A stretch of DNA of 64,000 nucleotides from Schistocerca nitens (lineage: Eukaryota; Arthropoda; Insecta; Orthoptera; Acrididae): NCBI RefSeq assembly GCF_023898315.1, contig NC_064619.1, positions 296,274,150 to 296,338,149 of the forward strand, given 5' to 3'. Below, in pieces: positions 1-12,394 of this stretch (positions are counted from its first letter, which is position 1; each line of letters starts with the position of its first letter). Under the pieces are notes generated by a model. That model had not been told where the DNA came from. It worked only from the letters and a program-made list of their open reading frames with translations, and ran no database searches. The position numbers and the translations under genes were made by a program.

Positions 1-314
1 TCGCCTTTCACTTTAAGGCATTTTCGGTGGACTCTAGAATGATACTGTTTTGTTTTGATATGCGATATCTGTAGATAATAAAACAGTTCACGTCTTGTTC
101 TTTATGTAAGTAAGTTATTACAGTTACTCGAGTTTTTGGCTGACATCTGCGTTTCCTCTCATTTGGTCTCATGCTGGAAGTCGCACTTCTGTTAACTTCA
201 CTTATGAAACATAAACACAGTTTCATGTTACGAACTTTTTTCGCCGTTTTCATATTCTTTGTGCTAGTTACTGTGGAGCACTATTAGTCTTAAGTCATAG
301 TTGGAGATATTTTA
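1..314. other. no recognisable feature
   Basis: I see no gene, repeat family or RNA in these first bases. The one reading frame here, on the minus strand (8-253), has no family resemblance. Confidence 0.4.
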
Positions 315-824
315 CAGAAAACTGTAATCGAAATTCTTAACTACTGTGTGTTCACTTCCATGTCTCTTCCTGTTTGGTTTATTTGCATACCTGTATCGAA
401 CCTAACGAAGTATATGCTGAAAACTAACATCTGTTGCATCTGTTCATTTCTGATCTCTGTCTGTCTGTCCCTCTTTCTCTCTCTTTCTGTGTGTGTGGTA
501 TGTATGTCAGTGGTTATTGAGGGCGAGTTGTAGGAAGTTGAATACGAATCCCATAGCTGTCAGAAAGTGGTTGAAAATTTTAGTGCTCAGCTGATTTGAG
601 TTTTGGTTTAAATGTTTTGTGGACAGGTTCATGGATGAGTAGGTGGAAGGGGGCTGGGTGGTATTATTATGATAACAATCCTATGTTGCAGAGTTGCTCT
701 GTTACTTTATCTACTTTTTTGGCTACCTGCATTATTATGTCAAGGTTTTTGGTATTGCTCTTGGCTGAGTGGCACTGTGTTGAGTCTATGGAGCACAAAG
801 AATAGAGCACTTAGTAAATTTACA

Positions 825-1539
825 CTGCAAACACACAGCAACTGACATAACCATTTCCCAATCTTCAAACCACTTACATTTGGGAGTAAACTTCAACACA
901 TGCTCCATACACTCAACACAGCTCCACCCAACAAAGAAAACGACCAAAAACACCTTGACATAATAATATAATAATACAGACAGCCTAAAATGATGGATAC
1001 AATACTGAAATGGTCACAAAGCTAAACAACAAAATTAAAAGAAAAACAGAAATGTAAAATGTAAAACCAAACACAACAATGCAGCAGAACCAAACACAAT
1101 CACAAACACTCAGTACCATAACAATACACAGAATAATCAGGAAAACATAAGAGAAAATAGAAGATGGTACACAGTGACATACAAACACAAACTCCCACAT
1201 AAAATCGCCAACATTTTCAAAAGACATGGCACAAACATAGGATACACAACGGACAGTTCTATCCAAAAATACACTCCAAACCTGACAAAAGACGTTGACA
1301 TATACCAGAACATAGGCATATATCAATTACAGTGTAAAACTTGAGATAGCACATACATAGAATAGATGGACAGAATATTTGGTATCATATTCAAAGGACA
1401 CATGAGAGCCTGGAAGTATGGGACAAACCACTCCACATTTGCAGAACACATAAGAGAACACAGTCACAAACCAACCTCTAGAGAAGTAGTCATGAAAATT
1501 ATTAGAATCAACGATAAGAAATACCTCCTACCCCTGTAA
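825..1539 (+). pseudogene. Penelope-like polyprotein, RT thumb to GIY-YIG endonuclease (degraded)
   Basis: The plus strand gives pieces of a Penelope-like retroelement protein in shifting frames. A TATDITISQSSNH stretch (from about 829) matches the 'KPTxTDxxIxxxSNHP' reverse transcriptase motif. A lysine/asparagine-rich linker follows (about 980-1050). Next comes an NIFKRHGTNIGYTT-to-IGIYQLQCKT segment (1185-1340), like the linker that leads into the GIY-YIG nuclease. Last is GHMRAWKYGTNHSTFAEH with a following IREHSH (about 1398-1475), typical of the C-terminal half of that nuclease. The frame ends with TAA at 1537. Several stops and a lost YIG segment near 1340-1355 make it inactive. Minus-strand frames here are shadows. 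The family assignment rests on motif recognition only. Confidence 0.7.
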
Positions 1540-1852
1540 AAAAGTAACACATTCAAAAAATCAAAGTTGAAAAGAAAACGCTGTTGAATGATCAAGTACA
1601 CATGACAAATAACTCACTGTTTGCATTAATCGGTAAAATAATAGAGTAACATTCCAAAACAGGATTATTATTGTAATAATAATACCATCCAACCCTTTTC
1701 CACTCAATCGTCCACAAACCCCTCCACAAAACATTTAGTAAACCAAAACTCAAATCAGATGAATACCAAAACTTTCAACCTGTCTCTGACAGGTATTACA
1801 TTCATATTCAGCGTTCTACAACTCGCTCTGAATAACCACTGACTGATCACCT

Positions 1853-1862
1853 GCCCCCCCCC

Positions 1863-1896
<34 letters not shown>
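1853..1896. repeat. poly-C followed by (CA)n microsatellite
   Basis: A run of C (about 1853-1863) is followed by roughly fifteen CA dinucleotides. It lies inside the right inverted arm. Confidence 0.9.
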
Positions 1897-1900
<4 letters not shown>

Positions 1901-2049
1901 AACACACACAGATATAAAGAGAACAGAAGTGAGAGATGTTAGTTTTCAGCATATACTTCGTTGAGTTGACAACAGGTACGGAAACAAATCAAACAGGAAG
2001 AGACACACAGTAGTTACGATTTTATAACACAGTTTTCGATCATATATTT

Positions 2050-4040
2050 ACAACCAGTGCCAGAAGACCATTAGCGCTCCACAGCGATTAGTACAAAGAA
2101 CATAAAAATTATGAAGAAAAAAGTTCATAACATGAAAATCTCCTCCAGTTTCATAATTGACTTTACTGTGCAACCTCAGCAGGTGACCAAATGAGAGGAA
2201 AAGCAGAAAACAGCCAAAAACTGTCAGTAAAAAACAAGCCTTAAACTGTTTTATAACCTACAAATATCGGATATCGAAAGAAACCAGTAAAATATTAAAT
2301 TCCACTGAAGATTCCTTAACATAAAAGATGAAACGCATGTGGAACAAACAAAATACAATGCAGCAAGAAAAAGGCGGTTTTCCTTCTCAAAATGAATATT
2401 TCTTTTTTATGAGTTTATCTCCATGTTCTGAATGACCAGATGGCAATGTGCCACATGTAGTGGCTTTATAATTCATGTATCTGATGAGCTGAAGATAGCA
2501 ATATAACTTACAGTGTAATATGATGTTCACTAGAACATCATTTTCCACTGTGATTTCTTACAGTAGCCAGAGGTGCCATGTTCTATGTTAACAAGGTGCA
2601 ATGTAAATGAGAAAAAAAAAGATTGCACTGTGTGCACCCAGAAAAATGAAGACTATCTTTAAATTGACATACTCTGATGGTAGACATTGGTCGACAAGCT
2701 TCAATGTATGTTCACTTGTGTGATTGTCAATAATAAGAACGATATTGTAAAATGGTTCTGTTATTTGTTTGACTTAAGTTGTTCGAATATAGAAGAATCG
2801 TTGAAGAAAGCAGTAAACTGATTATTTCAGAAGTGCTGAGTAGTGAAGGTTTTCTTTCAGCACCACGCTACAGGAAGAAGAACTCTGATGAAATGAACAT
2901 TATACACCATCATGGTACAAATGGCTGGACCACAAAAAGTTTTAGAATGGCGATTGAAATTATCAACAAGAATTAGTAAACATTGACTTAGAGTGATAGA
3001 TCCAATGTGTAGGTTACACACTCATTCACAATACCGAGAGGGTACATTTCATCCCATGTGGCGACCTTACAGTGAGGCCAAAGCATGGTGTATGATTTAA
3101 AAAACTTTAAAAAGAAGGTTGCACGAATTTTGAAGAGTTTTTAACAAAAAATTAAGAGGGGGCGATATGTTCTTAGTTAGCTCACTGGGTGAAGAGAACC
3201 ACATGCCTGTGTTCATTGACAGCAACCTGTCGACACACTGGCGATCGGCTGCCGACTATCAGTGTGTTGTTTTGCCAATGGGCTCCAGCTGGCTGTAATG
3301 CATCATGGAGCTGTAGCAGGCTGCTGACGAACTGCTGCCACCAGGTTGGTGAAGCGATGCCAAAGTCTAGGAATGTACATTGGCTCATAACCATACATCA
3401 CCAACCAAATCGACGATCTTCTTTTCAAAACCCACTGTGAATTCATTTTTACATATTTTCACAGTACTAGTGGTGAAACTTTGTTACAGGCGGAACAGTG
3501 AGGTTTCGTGCGATGGAGGAAAAGCAATGGAATTTTTAGCACCATCATAAAAACCGAAATGGCTTCAAGGATTAACAGGTAGTCTTATGAAGAAATTAAA
3601 GGTAATGACAAAAGATTACAAACATTAATAAAGATTAAATTGACTCTATAAGAAGGATGTATTAAGAAGTTAGAGAAAAATATAGATAAGGAGTGGAGAA
3701 AACGATTAAAATAATATTTCTGTCTCGTACACATCTATCAGCAATAGTAGAGACTATACAGGTAGTGACTACTAAACTTGCAGGTCATTTTATAGAGGTC
3801 AAAGAGAATTTACGAGTAGTAAGCAATGAAATCTCAAAGATGTAAGAAAGAGTTGAAATCTTAGAAAATAAGTATGTATTAAATCCATAATCTACCTTAA
3901 CCACTTTAAAGAAACGACTGCAAGATTTCATAGAGCGAAAGATTAGGGACACTATGGAATCTTCTAATGGACATACCACTCCTGTGGCTAGTACTGCACA
4001 ACAACAAGTACAATTTCGAAAATTTTAGGTGATTTTAGAG
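2050..4040. other. no recognisable gene; AT-rich
   Basis: No protein family was recognised. Short frames at 2779-2976 (+) and two overlapping antisense frames at 3182-3440 lack known motifs. The last part (about 3540-4040) is lysine-rich in translation and may belong to the 5' gag part of the LTR element that follows. No LTR boundary or primer-binding site could be fixed. Confidence 0.35.
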
Positions 4041-6092
4041 AAAACACAAACATGTAGTAGATGTTGAAAAAAGAGAGAACAATGCTAATGTAGATGTGTC
4101 TAAAGAATTGTTGGAGGAATTCTGGTTAGGATCAGGTTTAAATTTATCTCAGCAATTTCATATTTTTAAACTAGGGGCTAGGCATATCCCATTTGTTTCT
4201 TACCAGCATTGTCTACATCATTAGCAGGTAAGTAGAAAGACTCTCAATAATAGATTTTGCATATGGCTATGTAATAGGAGATGCAGCAGAATGAGGCAGT
4301 AGCCATTCTGAAGATTTCAAATCTTGGAAAGATTTCGAAAGAAGTTTCAAGAGAAAAAATTGGTCAGCTAGCACACAGGATAAGTTAACGCTTGACTTAC
4401 ATTAGCCTGAAAATTATAATAATAGTTGGCATTCTTACAAGAAATATCTGGAATGGCACCTTGCACAGGCCAAATATGTAGACAATAAAATAGAAGGACA
4501 TTTAGGGGAAGTATTGGTAAGATGATTACCTTACCATGTACATAACGAAGTCTGGTATTGAGGATAGACAAATGTTAGTGATTTGTTAAAGTTAATTCAG
4601 AGTTTCGATAATTTTGAAAAAAAGAAAGGAAGGACTACTTCCATGGAGACAGTCAGGCATTGGGGAATAATGGCACAAATCGTTATCCTCCCAGATTTCA
4701 ACAGAAGAATCAAAACGAATTTTGTGTGTTCAAAAGATAATGTAATAGTAAGCAAAAGAATCAAACAAATGAACAGTCTATGAAGTTTACTTCAAACAAT
4801 CGTTCCAACACTGGAGATGATGTTCATGATACCATAAGAGCAGAAGGTACGCAGGTGAAAAGAGTAGGAGCTCCTAAGCATTAAATTCCGATGTATGATT
4901 AGCTACTAAAAGAAGATGTGTCAGTAGAAGAGGAACAAATAAAACCTATAATTGTGAGAAAAAGTACTGAAATGGAGGTAGATTTTCAATTAGGTGCAGG
5001 TAGTGAGATATCAATAATTTTGCAGGAATTTATGTCCTTGATTCGTAATAAATGGAAATGTCCTAACCTATCAGTAATTGGTGTTCATGTAACAGGCATA
5101 ACAGCAAGTATAGGTAAGCATATAAAAGAAGAAGCAATAGTACCAATTATAGTGAACAGTTCTGTGTTTTATCAAACCTTATTAGTATCAATAATTTAAA
5201 TTTTTATTTATTATTTGGGCTTGATTGGTCGTTGTAACAACATGAAGTGTCACTCGATTTTGGAACTAACAGAGTATCAACAAGGAGCAGAACTATTTCT
5301 TACAATGCGCCATTTTAGAATAAAACAAAAGAAATTTGATAGGTTTTAAAAGAGGTAGCCAAGATATATCAGGTTGCTACTGCTAAAAACAGTAGCAGTG
5401 GAGAATGCTGTAGATGAAATGGCTGAAATCAATGAAAGTCTACAATTGATGTCTCATGGATCAGATAATATGAGAGAAGAACAAAAGCAGGAATTATATG
5501 ATACATTAATTAAAAATAAGGAAATTTTCTCTGATAAGCTTGGAGCGGTAGGAGGATATGTCTGTAAGTTTAAAGTAAAAGATAATAGGACATATTTTAG
5601 TAAGCCATGTACTATTCGTATGAGTTTACGGAAAGAGGTACAGGAAGAGATGCATAAAATGATCGGACATGGGATCATGGAAGGCAGTCTTAGTGCACAC
5701 AATAAGCCATTGTCGGTTGCAAAGAAAGCTACTGGCAGTGTGCGCTTACTATTAGATGCTTGCACATTAAACAAACACATTGAAACAGAAAGACTCCAAC
5801 CCGAGGGAATAAACGAATTACTATTCAAATTTTAGAAAACCAGTTTCTTTAGTTCAATGAATCTCACAGACAGGTACTGGAAAGTGAAACTACATAAAGA
5901 CTAAGTCCATTTACAGCATTTCTGTTTGAAGGGAAGTCTTACCAGTTCCAAGTACTTCTTTTTGGATTCAATATATCAGCACCTGTTTTCATAAGAGCAT
6001 TGGTAAGAGCATTAGGAGACGATTTAGTAGAAGAATTTAGAAGAATTAATAATTCCTTAGGAGAAGAAAAATTTAGCCAAGATCGCAATAAA
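4041..6092 (+). pseudogene. decayed Gypsy-type LTR retrotransposon (gag, protease, RT)
   Basis: Gag, protease and reverse transcriptase remnants follow each other in the order of a Gypsy-type element. Gag: about 4300-4790 gives in pieces WHSYKKYLEWHLAQAKYV, then HLGEVLVR and LLKLIQSF, resembling insect gag cores. Protease: 4918-5199 is open for 93 codons with GAGSEISII where a D-S/T-G type catalytic motif is expected, so the first catalytic residue is altered. RT: 5374-5835 (153 codons) contains KPCTIRMSLRKEV, GIMEGS and LLLDACTLNKHI. RT homology continues past a stop and a frameshift to 6092 with NLTDRYWKVKLHKD and FLFEGKSYQF. The YxDD box, RNase H, integrase and both LTRs are not visible. 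Inactive. Confidence 0.75.
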
Positions 6093-7700
6093 ACACTGTA
6101 TTGTGGATAATCGATTTTGGTAAACTATGTTACCAATCAGATCTGTAATAACATCACAAAAGGTACTACAAACTGTTTAACAAACAATGCCAGATTGATC
6201 CATAGAGGAATCAGTGACATTATATCTTCATACGGGTTGTTATAAACATCTTGTGCCAGATGCACGCATAATCTTTCCATTAAATCTCCAAATGAACAAC
6301 ATATGACATGAATGATATGTCAGCATGTCAAAAGCAAAATCTGAAATTACTGTGTACACAAATCACCACAACAGTGCATCCTTATGATCATACGTCATCC
6401 TTTCTAGGGCGCCACAAGATTGACTGTCAACAGTAAATTCATGAGATGAACTGACAACAAGTATGACGGGTGTCACTGCAGTTCATAGTTTTTACCTTTA
6501 AAAGTCAAATACGTAATTTAAAACTAATCATGATTCCAAATATAAAAGTTCTAAAATGCTTGATGATTTCTTCCTCACAAAACATATTTAAGACATCCTA
6601 TACATCGTATTTATTATAAATACGTTATATGATCACAAAACTGCAAGTACCTTTATGACAACATAGCTAAGCAAGCGCCAACATAAACACTTAAGAAAAT
6701 TAAAAAATTTTAAACATTATAAAAATAAGTTAGATGAATGCCAAAAAAACTTTAAAGAAATTATTAAAATACATTAGTGTTCAACCCAAAGTCTGGAGCT
6801 AGTGGAAAATTTCTTAAAGTTATTCCATTATAGTGCAACACACCATATTTAGAGCACTGAAAGATTAGGCGATGTGATTGCCTATATCAAGGCCATAATT
6901 ACAACATGGCATGCCAACAGAACCTGTCAAAAATAGTTACAGCCTGCTTCTTAGATTGAGCACATGAACGTCTGTAGCCAAATAATACTGAACAAAAAAC
7001 AAATTGTGATCCTCAATCATGACCCTACAAAAGCTCATTCATTTCATTACATGGACATAAATTACGAACTAATATATAACGATGCCTTGCATTATTGTCA
7101 TGTAGCCAACAGTCTGTCCTCATCCATCAACCTACAAAAAGGCAATCCAGTGTGGATGGAACTCTGAATACCTCACAGGATACACGAGAGATCTAGCATG
7201 GGCTCAAATAATTAATACTAGAATACTTGGAGGCTACCCTTAATAAATCATTGTATTACACCATTGTAGCTCGAAGTTCACATGCATCAGCATTTAGTCG
7301 CAGATACTAAAGATCTAATCACTCTAAATACTAGGCGCTTGCTTGCAGCAAGGTAAAACTGTCTTCTGTCCGAAGAGTAGAAGGCTATAAATTTGCTTGA
7401 TAACTAGCTATCAAATATATCATCACTCATGCGACTTTTGTACCGCTATGTAGCTCGAGGTCTATGTTCCATTTATAGTTCCAAATACTGAAGAGTAATA
7501 GCAAAACACGCGACATCAAGCAGCCTAAACAGCTGCATCTGTTGGATTCTCCTCACATCCTATATACATTTTGGTGTAGATAGATTTGTATGGCAGAAAA
7601 CGTTTCTATGTAACAACTCATTAGAAGTTTTATACAGGTATGAACAAATGTAATATGCACTTTGGAAGGTATAGTGTAAGCAGAATTGAAAATCATTTCT
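6093..7700. other. no recognisable gene
   Basis: About 1.6 kb of AT-rich sequence without a recognised protein, RNA or repeat family. A 67-codon frame at 6964-7167 has no known motif. No integrase or LTR of the preceding Gypsy remnant could be identified in it. Confidence 0.35.
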
Positions 7701-7711
7701 CGAATTGAACA

Positions 7712-9118
7712 GTGCCTTGATCTACATCTACATCTACATCTACATTTATACTCCGCAAGCCACCCAACGGTGTGTGGCGGAGGGCACTTTACGTGCCACT
7801 GTCATTACCTCCCTTTCCTGTTCCAGTCGCGTATGGTTCGCGGGAAGAACGACTGTCTGAAAGCCTCCGTGCGCGCTCTAATTTTACATTCTTGATCTCC
7901 TCCGGAGGTATAAGTAGGGGGAAGCAATATATTCGATACCTCATCCAGAAACGCACCCTCTCGAAACCTGGCGAGCAAGCTACACCGCGATGCAGAGCGC
8001 CTCTCTTGCAGAGTCTGCCACTTGAGTTTGTTAAACATCTCCGTAACGCTATCACGGTTGCCAAATAACCCTGTGACGAAACGCGCCGCTCTTCTTTGGA
8101 TCTTGTCTATCTCCTCCGTCAACCCGATCTGGTACGGATCCCACACCGATGAGCAATACTCAAGTATAGGTCGAACGAGTGTTTTGTAAGCCACCTCCTT
8201 TGTTGATGGACTACATTTTCTGAGGACTCTCCCAATGAATCTCAACCTGGTACCCGCCTTACCAACAATTAATTTTATATGATCATTCCACTTCAAATCG
8301 TTCCGCACGCATGCTCCCAGATATTTTACAGAAGTAACTGCTACCAGTGTTTGTTCCACTATCTTATAATCATACAATAAAGGATCCTTCTTTCTATGTA
8401 TTCGCAATACATTACATTTGTCTATGTTAAGGGACAGTTGCCACTCCCTGCACCAAGTGCCTATCCACTGCAGATCTTCCTGCATTTCGCTACAATTTTC
8501 TAATGCTGCAACTTCTCTGTATACTACAGCATCATCCGCGAAAAGCCGCATGGAACTTCCGACACTATCTACTAGGTCATTTATATATATTGTGAAAAGC
8601 AATGGTCCCATAACACTCCCCTATGGCACGTCAGAGGTTACTTTAACGTCTGTAGACGTCTCTCCATTGATAACAACATGCTGTGTTCTGTTTGCTAAAA
8701 ATCTTCAATCCAGCCACACAGCTGGTCTGATATTCCGTAGGCTCTTACTTTGTTTATCAGGCGACAGTGTGGAACTGTATCGAACGCCTTCTGGCTGTAT
8801 CTAATATTTTCTGGGTCTCATGAACAAATAAAGCGAGTTGGGTCTCACACGATCTCTGTTTCCGGAATCCATGTTGATTCCTACATAGTAGATTCTGGGT
8901 TTCCAAAAACGACATGATACTCGAGCGAAAAACATGTTCTAAAATTCTACAACAGATCGACGTCAGAGATATAGGTCTATAGTTTTGCGCATCTGCTCGA
9001 CGACCCTTCTTGAAGACTGGGACTACCTGTGCTCTTTTCCAATCATTTGGAACCTTCTGTTCCTCTAGAGACTTGCGGTGAAGTGTTGTGTGAATTTTCA
9101 ACATCTTGTAATACTGTG
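7712..9118 (-). mobile_element. 5'-truncated LINE (CR1/L2/jockey-like), minus strand
   Basis: The element reads on the minus strand from about 9118 to a 3' tail of CATCTA repeats at 7712-7745 (TAGATG on the coding strand). The 3' UTR follows the end of the coding frame at 7805. The 5' end is cut off in the middle of the reverse transcriptase (DWKRAQVVPVFKKG, near 9050). Only the RT core and C-terminal part remain, as expected from incomplete target-primed reverse transcription. A second, more diverged member of the family is at 60190-61448 on the plus strand. Confidence 0.8.
7805..9104 (-). pseudogene. LINE reverse transcriptase, C-terminal part, frameshifted
   Basis: Two open stretches belong to one RT. 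The first (9104-8757, 115 codons) holds DWKRAQVVPVFKKG, QNYRPISLTSI and NQHGFRKQRSCETQL. The second (8611-7805, 268 codons) holds GPLLFTIYIND, RLFADDAVVY with the catalytic FADD, LNIDKCNVLRIH and a C-terminal region ending in RDWNR. The DNA between them (8611-8757) still encodes the expected middle (RAYGISDQLCGWIEDF), but with a frameshift near 8780 and two in-frame stops, so the protein is not made as a unit. Motifs fit the CR1/L2/jockey group; I cannot fix the clade by eye. Confidence 0.85.
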
Positions 9119-9635
9119 AATCATTAGACTGTGTCTCGTTGCGGTGCTCTGGACATAGTTAGCTTTCGCAAAATATGATTTAACAAATTAACATAATCAG
9201 GCTCTAACTTACGTGTCTTGATTACCGATAAACGTTAATGAAAAGAAATCAAATCTCGTCGTATGTTTTGATAACTCTGTTTTGTAGGAATAGATTTTCT
9301 CCCACACTGTCAGTTGAGTTTAGCACAGTTTGCTGTTTGCACATTGGATCCTGCGACTATATGGAGAAGAATTCAATTAGAGTTAGGTCTACAAGACAAC
9401 TTTAGATTTCACGAGGTAAGCAAACCAAGGTTAGTGATGCTAGGTAAGTAAAAAAGACATAACTTGGTAAACTGTAATATTAATAGGACCTGGCGTTTAT
9501 CCAAGGTGAGTAGGGAATTTTGTGAACCCCATGTACAGGTAGGTGACCATTATAATAACAATCCAGCGTCACCGTATTCCTACTTTTTAACATTACAAAA
9601 CGTTTTGGTGTGAAAGCCTGTACGGAACCTTTAAC
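9119..9635. other. no recognisable feature
   Basis: About 500 bp between two LINE remnants with no recognised motif. The upstream LINE is truncated at its border with this segment. Confidence 0.3.
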
Positions 9636-10735
9636 TTACTTGAGAAAATAGATTGAAGAAAGGCAAACCTATATTGACAGCGTCTATGGATATGGAGGAA
9701 CTTTTGACAATGTTGACTGAAGTGCAGTCTTTGAAATTCTGTAGATAGCAAGTCTAAAATACAGAAATTGAAAGATTATCAACAACTTCTACAGAATCCA
9801 GAATACACTTAAAAGAATCGAAGGATGTGAAATGGAATAAGTAGCTGAGAATAGGGCGAGGCACGTTTGTAGCCTATCCAAGATGTTATTCAGACTACAC
9901 ACTGAGCAATCTGTAATGAAAACTGAGGAAAAATTTGGAAAGGGAATTTAAGTTCATGGAGAAGAAATAAAGCATTGACGTCTGACAGTGACACGTAATT
10001 CTGTCAGAGACGGCAAAGGACTTGGAAGTGCTTTTGAACAAAATGGATGGTGATTTGAACAGAGGTTATAAAATTAACAACAATAATAGCAAAAAGACAA
10101 TTATGGAATGTACTCGAATAAAATCAGTTCACACTGATAGAATGAGAATAGGAAATGACACATTAAAAGTGGTACATGAGGTCTGTTATTGGGCATTAAA
10201 ATAAATGAAGATGACCAAAGTAGAGAGAATATGAAATGTAGAACAGCAAGAGCAAGAAAAACTTTTTTAAAAAAGATCATTTATTAATATCGAATATAAA
10301 CTTATCCATTATGATGTATTTTCTGAGTCTATTTTTCTGGAGTGTAGTCTTCTACAGAAGTGAAACGCTGACATTAAACAATTCAGATGAATAGAACTGA
10401 ATGTTATCGTACAGAAGAATGCTGAAAATTAGATGGGTAAATTGGATAACATATAAGAAGGTACTTGAGAAAAGAAAATTAGGGCAGAACTTGATGATAT
10501 CAAGGATTGGTTGATGGGACACATCATATGCTTCAAGGAATAGTTCACTTCATATGTATTGGGGCAAAAATGGCAGTAAATCAAGGCTTGACTACAATAA
10601 GCAGATTGAAATGGATGGTAGTTGCAGTAGTTATTCAGAGCTGAAGAGTCTTGCAACGGTTGGAGTAGCATGTAGACCTGCATCAAACAGTTTTCTGAGT
10701 GAAGATCACAACATCAACAACAATACACTACTGTA
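9636..10735 (+). pseudogene. diverged RTE-like LINE, 3' half
   Basis: Plus-strand translation in several frames follows the middle and C-terminal part of the RTE-like protein at 21010-23382. It starts with a KKGKPILTAS...MEELLTMLTE-like counterpart of the 'AFVDLEKAFDNVDW' motif (about 9655-9720). The best preserved part is 10022-10204 (LNKMDGDLNRGYKIN, then IMECTRIKS and IGNDTLKVVHEVCY). It continues through the 'RRMLKIRWV' equivalent near 10420 and ends with a GCATCAAACAG...GAAGATCACAAC tail and CAACAA repeats (10678-10723). Numerous frameshifts show it is much older than the copies at 21 kb and 25 kb. Confidence 0.75.
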
Positions 10736-12040
10736 TAGACAACGATAGCTTATCTTTTTCACAAGATCTGTAATTTACTTCACAAAATAAGTTCATTTTA
10801 GATGTTAACTCCTTATTTAGGGTTCAGAGAATTATTATGCAGTCCAGATCCAAAATCCTTAACAAGCTGCGGACAGAAATTAAACAATAACATTGAGAAA
10901 TTCTGTATACTCAAAATAAAATAACAAATATTTTGTATTAGTAACTCCTTACACAAATAAGTACATATGTTAATTGAGTGAGGAGTTCTGTTAGCAACCT
11001 GAGAAATAACAAATCTCACTGTGAATGGGCCTCTATTTTGGCAGCATGTAGATAACTTTGGTTCTTTTATGAGTACATTTAACAGTTTACTCTTGTAAAT
11101 ATCAAGCAAGTTATACTGGGTAAGTAGTACCTATTAAGTATAAGTGAAACAGTGTCAACTTGTTGTTGAAATATCAGTTTTTCTGTGAATTATGTTTGGT
11201 TAATGTAAGGGCAAATATATTACCTTTGAGAGATATAGTAATTGCCAATGAATTATAACTGGCTGTTTATTTTAATCACAGCTGAGAGATGATATAATTG
11301 ACCTTCATGGTAGCTCTTATTTAGCACTTTTTCAATTTATTTATATTTTCTTGGACTACTATCATTTCAATTCCATTTTTTGTAGAAATCGGCTACATGA
11401 AATTTGGACTCAGTAAGAAATGGAGAAGGGGTGTCCCAGACCTTCAGAATTGGAAAATACTTAAAAACAAAACCATGCATTTCGCTAAATATTACTTGTG
11501 AATGACAAATCTATTCAGTACCCAATGTAGGCACTATGTTTACTTCAGCGGCTTTAATAGAATGCGTTCTCATTTCACAGAGCTCATTGGCTGGCTAACT
11601 TGATGGGTATAGAGAGTGCAGAGCAAGAAGAGCTGTATGTTTACATGGTGGCCCTCATGAACACAGTATCAGTTATTCTGCATTTCTGTTCAGTAAACAC
11701 AGATACCATTCTTCCCACTAAGTTTCCTTTGAGGAGGACGTGTTTAGACATTTTGCAGGGCAACTGCCCACCACTACTTGCCAAGAGAGAATTTTGTACT
11801 GGGCTTATTTGATGCCAACATGTGGACTGTCATCCATGAACAAAAAGTACATCCATACCATCCACAGAAAGTTCTGACAGTAGTAGTGGAAGATTGTATA
11901 TGACAACTATAGTTCACAAATTAGTATATATAGCTCTCCATACTCTGCTCAAAATTACAGATGTTGGTGTTATTATCCGAATCACCAATGATGCATGTTC
12001 ATTCAAGGCAGCAGTATGAATACCAACAACATTCATGAAT
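10736..12040. other. no recognisable gene
   Basis: AT-rich, about 1.3 kb. Frames at 10813-11109 (-) and 11600-11812 (+) resemble no family I know. Confidence 0.35.
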
Positions 12041-12079
12041 TACGTAGTAAAAAGTATCTGGACACCCCTATGTAATGCA

Positions 12080-12392
12080 GAATTGACCATTAGACATTAT
12101 GGGAGACAGGCCGTATTCATCAGGAACATTTCAGCCATTCTAAAGCTGCCCAAGTCAACTATTGACGAAATGATTGCGATGTGGGACTATGAAGGTACAA
12201 CCACAGCTGAAACAAGATCAGGTAGACCTCATGTTCTGAGAGACAGAAATCATCGAGTATTGTGAAGGGTGGTCGCAAAAATAGCATGAAATCAGTAGAC
12301 AAAATCACTTGTAAGTCCCCAAGTACTAGCAACAATCCAGCTAGCACAATAACTATGAGCAGGGGGTTAAAAAGAATGAGATAGAGCGTGCA
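12080..12392 (+). pseudogene. Tc1 transposase, N-terminal part (degraded)
   Basis: ISAILKLPKSTIDEMI followed by ETRSGRPHVLRDRNHR matches the DNA-binding HTH and the 'GRPR' hinge of Tc1 transposases. After a stop at 12264 the homology continues in other frames (KSLVSPQV, TITMSRGLKRMR) to about 12392. Confidence 0.6.
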
Positions 12393-12394
12393 CA

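Larger units (their letters stand above)
315..2045 (+). mobile_element. Penelope-like fragment flanked by inverted repeats
   Basis: Two imperfect inverted arms surround a coding remnant. The left arm is about 315-715 and the right arm about 1640-2045. Reading the right arm in reverse complement gives the same landmarks in the same order: TAACTACTGTGTG, TCTCTTCCTGTTTG, GAAGTATATGCTGAAAACTA, CAGTGGTTATT, a GAGCGAGTTGTAG-like stretch, TTTGAGTTTTGGTTTA and ATGTTTTGTGGA. Each arm has its own low-complexity stretch: TCTG/TCTC-rich at 450-500 and (CA)n at 1864-1896. The coding remnant between the arms is Penelope-like, so the arms are best read as inverted copies of that element's terminal repeats. 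A fold-back element that captured Penelope sequence is the alternative. Confidence 0.6.

Noticed and set aside
985-1326. Minus-strand 113-codon hydrophobic frame
   Set aside because: It is antisense to the Penelope-like linker; the hydrophobic composition arises from reading Lys/Asn/Thr codons backwards.
3182-3440. Overlapping plus and minus frames (70 and 83 codons)
   Set aside because: Mutual shadows without known motif.
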